The notes beneath the pieces are model-generated. The model was not told where the DNA came from, made no database searches, and saw nothing but the letters and a program-made list of their open reading frames with translations. Shown in pieces: positions 7,701 through 15,049 of a DNA stretch of 44,542 bases. The stretch is from an uncultured Clostridia bacterium. Lineage in GTDB: Bacteria; Bacillota; Clostridia; Lachnospirales; CAG-274. The position numbers and the translations under genes are program-made. Numbering within the stretch: the stretch's first letter is position 1; each line of letters opens with the position of its first letter. Location of the stretch: positions 1-44,542 of the forward strand of contig CANQVZ010000016.1 of NCBI GenBank assembly GCA_947627425.1. Direction: 5' to 3'.

Positions 7701-9009
7701 CTGCCTTACCTCTCAGGTCGATAACGGTGCTTGTGTCGTGCTTATCCTTGCCGCCCGACATCTTATCCTGGAAGAAGGTGTTGTAAATATGTACATTACC
7801 GCCTGCTGCAAGAGGCTGTCTTGAAGCAACGCTCTCATACCAGTTGTGATGTAATGTCATAAAGAACTGGTCGTTTGAATCGCCTGCACCAAGAAGATTG
7901 GTCTTGTGGCACTTGATGTAGTGGTTATAGCTCATTGTGTAATACTGACCTCTCTTGAAGTCACATGAGCCATCGCCCTCTGTCTTGTCGCTTGCAGTCG
8001 ATGGATTGGCATGACCGGGATAGAATACATTGTTGTGTACCCATACTCTGAGTATAGGATCTGTAAGAGCATCATCACCCTGGAAACCTAAAGCGTCCTC
8101 TGTATAATTTCTGAAGGTAAGATTTCTTACCTCAAAGCTTATACCTGCGTCATCGGGACAAGTGGATGTCTGTGAGAATGTGAAGCCCCAGCCGTCTACC
8201 TCTGCATCGTCGCCTATACCCTCTATGGTAATGTTTCTGCCGTACTTTGTGATGGCAAGATTACCGTTGTCGCCCTTTGAACCGCCGAGAATGGGATCCT
8301 TTGCGTCATAGGGAGTAAGATTCTTGGGAGGTGTTACCTTGCCCACAAGTCTTACTACAAGAGGATGAGCCTTTGTTACCTCGTCTATAAGCTTCATGTT
8401 GTTGTTGAGGATATTGCCTATACCCACGCCGTCTCTTGTGTAAGGAGAGCCAGAGGACGGAGTATAATTCCATGTCTTTCCCTCATAGCCGGGTACCTCA
8501 ACGGTATCCTTGTTTTCTTCTGTAACATAGATTACGATGGCATTATCCTTAAGCGTACCGTCATCCTTGTATGCGCCTACGCCCGTCTTGGCATAGTCAT
8601 ACTTATCTGCCTCTCTGTTCCAGTGAGCATAGCCCGAACGGTCGTGAGCCAGAACATTTATGCCCTTTCTCTCATGAACGGTGTTGTCGGATGCCGTTAT
8701 CTTAATGTCATAAACGCCTTCCTTAAGTCCGGGAATATCCACACGGCCATAACCGCTTGTGGATGCCGGTCTTATAAGGAACTTTGCGTCGTCGCCCGTA
8801 AGGGCTGTGTAAGCTGAGTCTGAGCTTAACTTATACTCAACCGTCGCAGAGTCGGGATTATTATCTGCCCACTCCGCATAGATAGTTTCATACCAGCCGC
8901 CCGAAATAGAAGGCGCCGCAGAAACCGTAGTGACATTTACAGCCGTTATGCACGAGAGCGTCATTATGAACGAAACTGTCAATGCCAGCATTTTTTTGAG
9001 TGATCTCAT
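4726..9009 (-). CDS. Secreted multidomain pectate lyase (PL1-type) with C-terminal dockerin
   Basis: A 1427-residue exported enzyme that should cleave demethylated homogalacturonan by beta-elimination. It has a signal peptide (1-31) and a PL1-like beta-helix (about 130-550). Within that are calcium-type acids in DGSCDFKRG (D346, D350), the lysine of CHKTNLLGAG (K369), LHHNWYESVASRQPLAAGG with the catalytic-type Arg397, and VHIYNTFF. Next come Ig/carboxypeptidase-regulatory-like modules (about 560-810), a beta-sandwich module starting YVWNYTTGE (about 817-928), a DAPDAPDAP linker, a lectin-like domain (about 980-1145), a Pro/Asp/Asn linker, and another binding-type module (about 1175-1340). 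It ends in a type I dockerin with two calcium loops, DSDNDGKVEIKD and DVNADNKIDSED. The start at 9009 has AAGGAGG upstream. No cohesin gene is visible, so the anchoring partner is unknown. Confidence 0.9.
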   Translation of the reverse strand: MRSLKKMLALTVSFIMTLSCITAVNVTTVSAAPSISGGWYETIYAEWADNNPDSATVEYKLSSDSAYTALTGDDAKFLIRPASTSGYGRVDIPGLKEGVYDIKITASDNTVHERKGINVLAHDRSGYAHWNREADKYDYAKTGVGAYKDDGTLKDNAIVIYVTEENKDTVEVPGYEGKTWNYTPSSGSPYTRDGVGIGNILNNNMKLIDEVTKAHPLVVRLVGKVTPPKNLTPYDAKDPILGGSKGDNGNLAITKYGRNITIEGIGDDAEVDGWGFTFSQTSTCPDDAGISFEVRNLTFRNYTEDALGFQGDDALTDPILRVWVHNNVFYPGHANPSTASDKTEGDGSCDFKRGQYYTMSYNHYIKCHKTNLLGAGDSNDQFFMTLHHNWYESVASRQPLAAGGNVHIYNTFFQDKMSGGKDKHDTSTVIDLRGKAAGFSENNYFQACKNYYNLRKNTSNLKAYNDYFAEITVDGKVATNTLGKTAGTLTVAKTRAEAGIPDNGLAMPDGGSIANWDTNPKYFYCDAAGNTVVSKLDAPEDVPEQVMTYAGTLHEFPQVEFGTINITVTDEAHNPISDASVTASGLSFAPQGNGVYTARASLYSEYNVTVSKEGYENAVIKTTPIETNGGVFNGSATLKSDTDGYAVVKLTGGSDNAPVKGAKIVLNNGAELKDQGDGTYKSDAQYPVTGTYSVTITNTGDYIAPSGAQAIVIKTTDAATEIHLDKAQGDVTVTIEADKDSTAALDAADALVYVGTKKLDYAGNNTFTGKVDVGTSLAVTASVPGWQIASIEPAQIVASAGTPATAVITVREGGDEYVWNYTTGENTADFYDVSANNWSSADKHTQTSPEGESLSKAVKMESSTSITFTAPSDGDLIMIMYGGSGRYVSVNGQRYDVNDGANTIPIKAGPVEIKKGSSSTYLYYMKFTAGGGGSFVPPTPGGDDPTEDTSDAPDAPDAPVQSTPVEKGDAQDNSNDSSISVTYDAATDSYKLHDTDSSDSAKLNIPLKETIKSGKVVVRGTATPTKKSGSWALVSVTGPASADGTYPEIAALATDSSKNLTLRVNADKEKGYSVSTDELVANKTYEYEFIIDLDNASVTLTVNGNTYTSALPITTKEVGGFASITASKDTDRDITVSNPYIGIVDDTPTPTPPDNPDDPDNPDNPDNPEPPVTEGLNDEYMWPVDTDLVQASDTTGMIEQLGEAFLANSEEDAAAVFTDGDKTYELWDWVQPKNDPHDSRGQGPMSENTGNGDPTGIPVSGGYMKFTPMADGVLTAAIKTNGGKATYITDEAGAVVYSKDQTNGNTSYDIVRINVKQGKSYYIFANGSKICIYYLGYTSGASVPTQPTPPTPSDPQEPEHYGDSDNDGKVEIKDVNEALRYVLKGTPFSNEYQYLDVNADNKIDSEDVAMILQHVLDSSYTLPNPAK

Positions 9010-9046
9010 ACTTTCTTTCCTCCTTAAAAATTTAAAATATAATATA

Positions 9047-9064
9047 GTGATATAATTATATCAC
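9047..9064. promoter_or_regulatory. Perfect 18-bp palindrome in the pectate lyase promoter region
   Basis: GTGATATAATTATATCAC reads the same on both strands and lies 38-55 bp upstream of the pectate lyase start codon. Reading the minus strand, weak boxes TTGTGA and TATTAT bracket most of it with a 16-nt spacer, so a bound protein would block the promoter. It is a candidate operator; the regulator is unknown, although a BlaI/MecI-type repressor is the next gene upstream. Confidence 0.5.
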
Positions 9065-9184
9065 AAATTACGGGCATTTTAATAAAATTTGTACGACATT
9101 TACAGTTTGTTCATAATTTTCGTTAATTTTGCAAAGTCTATATTTTTATACAAGCCTATTATAAAAATTTTTTGTGTAAAATCA

Positions 9185-9216
9185 ATAAAAAAGAAACGGT
9201 GTTATCCGTTTCCTTT
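9185..9216 (-). terminator. Terminator of the BlaI-type repressor gene
   Basis: On the minus strand GAAACGG and CCGTTTC pair around a 6-nt loop, extended by flanking A/T pairs, and are followed by a run of U. Confidence 0.75.
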
Positions 9217-9228
9217 TACTCCTAATAT

Positions 9229-9624
9229 TTATTCCGACTTGATGTCGTTTATAAAGCCTTCAAGCTCTGCAAGCATTTCATCCCTCTTTGACTTGTTGTG
9301 CCTGAATATATAGCTGAGAAAGCCCTTGAAGGCTATCGGTCTGTTGTTCTCTCTGAATACCTCGGAAAACTGTATAGCCATATATTCATCCACCGTTACG
9401 GCGGGAGCATACAGCCTGCTGGGCGTTTTTACAACTCTTACATTGCCCATAACCTTTATGTAGCCCTTGTTGATAAGATTGTTTATCATAGGGTGAACGG
9501 AATTGCCTGCCACATTTTTAACGCTTGAGTGGATCTCCGATATAAGCATGGGCTTTTCACTTGTCCACAATATTTTCATTATTTCATGCTCTTTTTTAGT
9601 AAGATGTTCGTTCTTTTTTGCCAT
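9229..9624 (-). CDS. BlaI/MecI/CopY-family transcriptional repressor
   Basis: A 131-residue winged-helix protein of the penicillinase-repressor family. The N-terminal half has the hallmark LTKKEHEIMKILWTSEKPM, a predicted recognition helix in NSVHPMINNLINKGYI, and the wing in VRVVKTPSRLYAPAV. The C-terminal half is helical and should mediate dimer formation. Classic members are inactivated when a membrane sensor protease (BlaR1/MecR1) cuts them. No such partner lies next to this gene, so another signal, such as a metal or redox cue, or a distant sensor is possible. It has its own strong promoter with an inverted repeat just downstream, which suggests self-control. Targets are unknown; the pectate lyase promoter on its downstream side is one candidate, on position alone. 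Confidence 0.82.
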   Translation of the reverse strand: MAKKNEHLTKKEHEIMKILWTSEKPMLISEIHSSVKNVAGNSVHPMINNLINKGYIKVMGNVRVVKTPSRLYAPAVTVDEYMAIQFSEVFRENNRPIAFKGFLSYIFRHNKSKRDEMLAELEGFINDIKSE

Positions 9625-9649
9625 ACTAAATCCCTCTCTTCTCTTTTTA

Positions 9650-9665
9650 TATATGCTATCATATA
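9650..9665. repeat. Inverted repeat just downstream of the repressor promoter
   Basis: TATATG, a 4-nt spacer, then CATATA, placed between the -10 box and the ribosome site of the BlaI-type gene. This is a typical place for an autoregulatory operator. Confidence 0.4.
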
Positions 9666-9667
9666 AA

Positions 9668-9696
9668 ATTATACATAATATTCACAAAAAAGTCAA
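9668..9696 (-). promoter_or_regulatory. Promoter of the BlaI-type repressor
   Basis: TTGACT (9696-9691), a 17-nt spacer, then TATAAT (9673-9668). Confidence 0.75.
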
Positions 9697-10014
9697 CATA
9701 TAAAAAAAATATATACTTTTTTACAAAAAATTTTGCCGAAAAAAGGGATAAATACTAACTAAAATATATAACCGCATATGAGTTTACAAAAATTTAATTT
9801 TTTTATACTCGTTCGATAAAATATATACTTTTGATTAATACGATAAGCATTCTTTATTTGTCTGTTGCTCCGCAACGGTACCCCCTCCTAAAATAAAGAC
9901 CGAATTTTAAGCTCTGTATTTTTATTCTTTTCGTACATACATTTTCGGTTTTTTATGTGTCTTTACACAACAAGAGAGTGCCTTTGAAATATCAAAAGCG
10001 CCCATTAATATATT
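9697..10014. other. Intergenic region with one structured element
   Basis: About 320 bp, mostly AT-rich, with no credible gene. The one clear structure is at 9851-9899: outer arms TCTTTATTT and AAATAAAGA enclose an inner hairpin GTTGC-TCC-GCAAC and the GC-rich stretch GGTACCCCCTCC. This compact island differs in base content from its surroundings and resembles dispersed palindromic intergenic repeats, but only one copy was seen in the window. Confidence 0.4.
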
Positions 10015-11082
10015 TTATGTATTTTCTTCTGCGGCATCGTCTGTATCTTGCGGCTCCGGCGTTATCATCTCAGCCGTAGAGGCTATATCCTCCGGTACGG
10101 TTATGCCGAGCTTTGAGACCTCATCATCATTTATTATGAGCTTTTTATTGTTGGTATACCCTACCGGCATGGAGCTTATATCAGCGCCTTCTATCACCTG
10201 CGCCGCCATATTGCCTGCAAGCCTTCCAAGCTCATTGTAATCTATTGTGACGGAGGCGAGACCTCCGTTCTCGACCATGCCCCCTTCGCCCACTATAACG
10301 GGTATATCGGCAGGGTCTGTTATTTCTTTTACAGCAGACATATTCGAGGAGAAAAGATTATCCGTAGGGATATATATCGCATCACACGCGCCCACAACGG
10401 ACTGCACCACAGCCTTGATGTCGTTTTCGGTGGATGCCGTCTTGATATCCGTGCTGAGCCCTGCCGCCTCAGCGGCGCTCTTTGCAGTCTCAGCCTGTAT
10501 GCGGGAGTTGTCCTCGCCCGAGCAATAGAGTATGCTTACTTTGTGAGCGTCGGGAAGAAGCTTTTTGAGAAGGTCTATCTGTTCCTTTACGGGAGTAAGA
10601 TCGGAAACGCCCGACAAATTACCGCCCGGAGCTTCATTTGTCGTCACAAGTCCCGACTTGACTGGGTCTGTGACTGCCGCAAAAATGATGGGTATATCCT
10701 TTGTTTCCTCCGCCATGGTCTGAGCCGCGGGAGTTGAGATGGCAAAGACGATATCCTTGCGGTCGGTAACGAATTTCTGCGCTATGATGTCGAGATTGTC
10801 GCTGTAATTCTGGGCATTCTGGAACTCTATATTTATATTTTCGCCCTCCTTATAGCCCGCCTCGGCAAGGGCTGCAACAAAGCCCTCTCTCGAAGACTCG
10901 AGCGCAGGAAAATCCGCAAGCTGTATTATGCCTATATCGACGGGAAGCTCCATAGCGTCGGGCGAGCCCTGTGCCGTCTGCTCCACGCTCTCCGATATGT
11001 TTTCCGCCTTATCGGCACAGCCCGTAAGCGCAAATGAAAACGCAAGCACAGCTGCCGAAGCGAATATAGATAACCTTTTCAT
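10015..11082 (-). CDS. ABC transporter substrate-binding lipoprotein (TrpX/YtgA-like ABC_sub_bind family)
   Basis: A 355-residue lipoprotein. The signal ends in the lipobox LTGC, with Cys22 as the lipid-anchored residue, followed by an acidic linker. The body matches the periplasmic-binding-like ABC_sub_bind family: IGIIQLADFPALESSREGF, then NIEFQNAQNYSDN, AISTPAAQTMAEETKDIPI, FAAVTDPVKSGLV, GNLSGVSDL and YIPTDNLFSS. Members usually bind aromatic amino acids or related small molecules and sit beside a permease and an ATPase gene. Here neither is adjacent: the gene has its own promoter, and the neighbours are a repressor and a non-coding region. It may serve a transporter encoded elsewhere or act in sensing. 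The start at 11082 follows a strong AGAGGAGG ribosome site. No strong terminator was recognised downstream. Confidence 0.85.
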   Translation of the reverse strand: MKRLSIFASAAVLAFSFALTGCADKAENISESVEQTAQGSPDAMELPVDIGIIQLADFPALESSREGFVAALAEAGYKEGENINIEFQNAQNYSDNLDIIAQKFVTDRKDIVFAISTPAAQTMAEETKDIPIIFAAVTDPVKSGLVTTNEAPGGNLSGVSDLTPVKEQIDLLKKLLPDAHKVSILYCSGEDNSRIQAETAKSAAEAAGLSTDIKTASTENDIKAVVQSVVGACDAIYIPTDNLFSSNMSAVKEITDPADIPVIVGEGGMVENGGLASVTIDYNELGRLAGNMAAQVIEGADISSMPVGYTNNKKLIINDDEVSKLGITVPEDIASTAEMITPEPQDTDDAAEENT

Positions 11083-11142
11083 GTGAAAATACCTCCTCTG
11101 TTATGTATAAGGAAATTTTTATTTTTTTCTCTCTAACTTTAT

Positions 11143-11171
11143 ATTTTAAATTATATCATTTGAAATGTCAA
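11143..11171 (-). promoter_or_regulatory. Promoter of the substrate-binding protein gene
   Basis: TTGACA (11171-11166), a 17-nt spacer, then TAAAAT (11148-11143). The start of transcription would be about 50 nt before the start codon. Confidence 0.75.
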
Positions 11172-11225
11172 TAATAACAGTAAATATAGGCGGGCATTTT
11201 TAGCTCTTAAACAAGAAAAACATAG

Positions 11226-11255
11226 AAAAAAGCAGCTAACGATCAGCTGCTTTTT
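11226..11255 (-). terminator. Terminator ending the candidate small RNA
   Basis: AGCAGCT and AGCTGCT (11231-11237, 11245-11251) pair around a 7-nt loop, with A and T runs extending the stem and providing the U-tail. It could work in both directions, but only the minus strand has an upstream transcript to end. Confidence 0.75.
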
Positions 11256-11350
11256 CCTAAAGAGAAGGTATTTTTATGGGGTTTACAGTTTAATCTACAT
11301 ATTTGAGGGATGTATAAACTGTAATGTGAAAATATTTAGGGGTTTTCACA
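11226..11350 (-). ncRNA. Candidate small regulatory RNA with C-rich loops (about 125 nt)
   Basis: No reading frame explains this stretch, but it has the parts of a stand-alone small RNA on the minus strand. An extended -10 box predicts a start at about 11350. There the first hairpin begins: TGTGAAAA/TTTTCACA around CCCCTAAATA. The second hairpin follows directly, with TTACAGTTTA/TAAACTGTAA arms plus an inner TACAT/ATGTA around CCCTCAAAT. A linker with AAACCCC follows, and the RNA ends in an intrinsic terminator (AGCAGCT/AGCTGCT with flanking A and U runs). Unpaired CCCC, CCCTC and CCCC motifs resemble the C-rich seeds by which several Firmicutes small RNAs pair with ribosome-binding sites. 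An alternative is that it is only the 3' untranslated end of the gene at 11511-12050. Not matched to any known family. Confidence 0.5.
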
Positions 11351-11356
11351 GTCATT

Positions 11357-11388
11357 ATTATAGCATTGTAAAGGCGTGAAGTGTTCAC
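11357..11388 (-). promoter_or_regulatory. Extended -10 promoter and palindrome of the candidate small RNA
   Basis: Minus-strand TGCTATAAT (11365-11357) is an extended -10 box. No -35 hexamer is present; in its place, at 11376-11388, lies the 13-bp palindrome GTGAACACTTCAC, centred near -32. That arrangement suggests a regulator-dependent promoter. Confidence 0.5.
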
Positions 11389-11463
11389 AAACATAAAAAA
11401 TTTTTTCGGATTTTTTTGTATATTTTTTCACTTAAGGGGCAAATTTGCGAAAAATACTCAGCA

Positions 11464-11498
11464 TTTAAGCCGTAAATTATACAAAATGACGGCTTAAA
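11464..11498. repeat. Perfect inverted repeat after the BofC-like gene
   Basis: TTTAAGCCGT (11464-11473) and ACGGCTTAAA (11489-11498) flank a 15-nt loop, 12 nt past the stop codon of the BofC-like gene. There is no U-run, so it may protect a 3' end or terminate only weakly. Confidence 0.55.
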
Positions 11499-11510
11499 TA
11501 TTGACTTACT

Positions 11511-12050
11511 TTAGGTTTCAAGGCTTTCAAGATATTTTATGAGATTTTTTTCGCCATCTATTTCAACGCCCTCCGTAAACCTCTTTTTGTCCTCATCGCT
11601 GAGGGCGGAAACGGGGGTGGATGTCATCTCCTTAAGTATGCCCGAATCCCTGTAATATACGGCAACATAGCCCTTATTTTCCTTCAATACATAGTGCTGG
11701 GGGCTGTTGCCCTCCACGCTCCTTGTGAACACCACCCTGTCCGCGCCGAACTCCGTCATCAGCCATTGACTGTACGCCTGCGCTGTCTGCTCCCTGTTCC
11801 AGCCGTACATAAACTGCTGCGGAAGGCTCTGCTGTGTTTCGGAATAGCCGTCGGAATAATTATAGACAAACTCCAAAACGGTGTTCTCGCCTATGGCAAT
11901 GTCGGGCTGCGCCTCAGCCATGACCGCACCCTTGCCGTAGGACGCGTCGGACTCGCTGTTGAAAGCGATGTAATAGCCCGTGAAGCTGCCGAGGACAGTG
12001 AAAAACAGTATACCCGCCGTTATGCACGCTATCTTTGCAAACCTTCTCAT
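11511..12050 (-). CDS. BofC-like membrane-anchored protein
   Basis: A 179-residue protein with an uncleaved N-terminal membrane helix (about 5-30) and an exported domain. The central part begins VLEFVYNYSDGYSE and is followed by a Gln-rich stretch. The C-terminal part, KENKGYVAVYYRDSGI, then TSTPVSALSDEDKKRFTEG and LIKYLESLE, resembles the BofC C-terminal domain found in many Clostridia outside true sporulation operons. BofC of Bacillus acts in the forespore to restrain the SpoIVB protease; whether this protein does so is unknown. The start at 12050 is set by GAGGTG 6 nt upstream. It appears to be a single-gene unit, with gdhA ended by its own terminator on one side and the candidate small RNA on the other. 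Function inferred from domain shape only. Confidence 0.55.
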   Translation of the reverse strand: MRRFAKIACITAGILFFTVLGSFTGYYIAFNSESDASYGKGAVMAEAQPDIAIGENTVLEFVYNYSDGYSETQQSLPQQFMYGWNREQTAQAYSQWLMTEFGADRVVFTRSVEGNSPQHYVLKENKGYVAVYYRDSGILKEMTSTPVSALSDEDKKRFTEGVEIDGEKNLIKYLESLET

Positions 12051-12105
12051 AATATCACCTCATAAGCATTATTTCCCGTTTGGGGGAAATATATACATAG
12101 AAGTG

Positions 12106-12130
12106 AAAAAACCGCCTTTCGGCGGTTTTT
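12106..12130 (-). terminator. Terminator of gdhA
   Basis: AAAAACCGCC and GGCGGTTTTT pair around TTTC, followed by T-rich sequence on the minus strand. A second inverted repeat (ATTTCCC/GGGAAAT, 12071-12090) lies between it and the BofC-like gene and may be a control site of that gene. Confidence 0.85.
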
Positions 12131-12151
12131 CGTGAAGATATATGTAATTTA

Positions 12152-13649
<1,498 letters not shown>

Positions 13650-13815
13650 TAAAATTGCTTTGTGCAAATATAACGAAAAAAATTAAGTTTTTTATGCAAA
13701 AAGTTTAAAAAATTATATAAAATAGTCCAAAATGTTATTTTTTGAATGTTTTTGCATTCATATCGGCACAAAAAAACGGGCGGCATTGCCGCCCGCATAT
13801 ACAGATAATATAATT
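13650..13815. other. AT-rich spacer with the dcw terminator
   Basis: Between the gdhA promoter and ftsW there is AT-rich sequence, a small TGAATG/CATTCA inverted repeat (about 13742-13760) and the terminator at 13770-13795. No gene is seen. Confidence 0.6.
13770..13795 (-). terminator. Strong terminator at the end of the dcw operon
   Basis: CGGGCGGC and GCCGCCCG pair around ATT and are followed by seven U residues on the minus strand, 20 nt past the ftsW stop. Transcription of the cell-wall cluster should end here. Confidence 0.9.
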
Positions 13816-15033
13816 CTATTCACTTGATTTGCCGTGATAGCGGGATATATTAAGAAGCAGTCCCATACCCGCAAGCATCATCACAAGAGATGTGCCGCCG
13901 TAGCTTATGAAAGGAAGCGGTATGCCCGTGTTGGGTATGGTGTTTGTAACAACGGCAATATTTATAATGACCTGAATGGCTATCATGGATGTTATGCCCG
14001 ATGAAAGAAGCATGGCAAATGGCTCGTTTGAATTTCTTATGGCTATGTATATGCCGCGCCATATGAGCAGTATGAAAAGAGTTGCCACTATTGCCGCGCC
14101 GAACCAGCCCAGCTCCTCGCATATGATAGCGAATATGATATCGTTCTGTGCCTCGGGCATATAGCCCATTTTCTGCCTTGAGCCTCCCAAACCCAAGCCG
14201 AACATACCTCCGCTTGCCACGGAATAGAGCGACTGGAGCACCTGATAGCCCTTTTCATTGGCTACCTGCTCGGGGTGGAGCCATGCTTCAACTCTGTCTG
14301 TTCGCCACGAGAGGAATATCATGCCCAAAACGCCCGCAACGCCCGCAACGCCTATTGAAACGGAGTAACGCAGTCTTGGGGAGTATATGAAAAGAAATAC
14401 TACCGTTATGCCGCCCAACACTATGGCTGTACTCAGGTTTTCAATGGCTATTATACATATGGGCAAAAGCGCTATGCACATATATTTTATTACTCCCCGC
14501 ACATCATTGAGCATATGCGGGTTGTCGTCAAGTATTGCCGAAAGCGTGATTATGAGCGTAAACTTGGCTATCTCGGAGGGCTGGAACTCTATACCGAAGT
14601 TGAGCCAGCGCCTTGCGCCGTTGTGTATAACTCCGAGAGGCGTGAACACCAAAAGAAGAAGTATGATAGAGCCAAAATACATGGGCTTTACAAATGGCTT
14701 CAAAAGCTCATAGTCCATCTTTGACACAAAATACATGACAATAAAGCCTATCATGGCGTATATGGCGTCTCTTTTGAGGAAGGAATACATATCTCCGTCC
14801 TCGCCTCTGCCCGCCGTGTAATAGCTGGAGCTGAACACCATTATAACGCCTATTATAACAAGCAAAAGAACGCACATGAGCACAAGATAGTCTATCTGTC
14901 CTCTGTACTTTATTTTTTTATTGGTTTTTTTAGGATTTCTGCCATGGCTTATGGGCGGCAGCTGTCTTGAGGCTCTTCCGCCCGATGCGCTCCTTATGGG
15001 AGGCAGAGAATTTCTGTTGTCATAAGCGCTCAT
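13816..15033 (-). CDS. ftsW: SEDS peptidoglycan polymerase FtsW/SpoVE
   Basis: FtsW polymerises lipid II into glycan strands at the septum with its partner class B penicillin-binding protein. The protein (405 residues) has an Arg/Pro-rich cytoplasmic N-terminus, about ten membrane helices, and the SEDS signatures NGARRWLNFGIEFQPSEIAK and, near the C-terminus, PNTGIPLPFISYGGTSLV. The ATG at 15033 is preferred because GGGTGA lies 5 nt upstream; a GTG three codons earlier (15042) is possible. It is the last gene before the strong terminator. Being in the same transcript as a spoVD-like gene, it could be either the vegetative FtsW or the sporulation paralogue SpoVE. The sequence alone cannot decide. 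Confidence 0.92.
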   Translation of the reverse strand: MSAYDNRNSLPPIRSASGGRASRQLPPISHGRNPKKTNKKIKYRGQIDYLVLMCVLLLVIIGVIMVFSSSYYTAGRGEDGDMYSFLKRDAIYAMIGFIVMYFVSKMDYELLKPFVKPMYFGSIILLLLVFTPLGVIHNGARRWLNFGIEFQPSEIAKFTLIITLSAILDDNPHMLNDVRGVIKYMCIALLPICIIAIENLSTAIVLGGITVVFLFIYSPRLRYSVSIGVAGVAGVLGMIFLSWRTDRVEAWLHPEQVANEKGYQVLQSLYSVASGGMFGLGLGGSRQKMGYMPEAQNDIIFAIICEELGWFGAAIVATLFILLIWRGIYIAIRNSNEPFAMLLSSGITSMIAIQVIINIAVVTNTIPNTGIPLPFISYGGTSLVMMLAGMGLLLNISRYHGKSSE

Positions 15034-15049
15034 ATCGATCACCCGTTTT

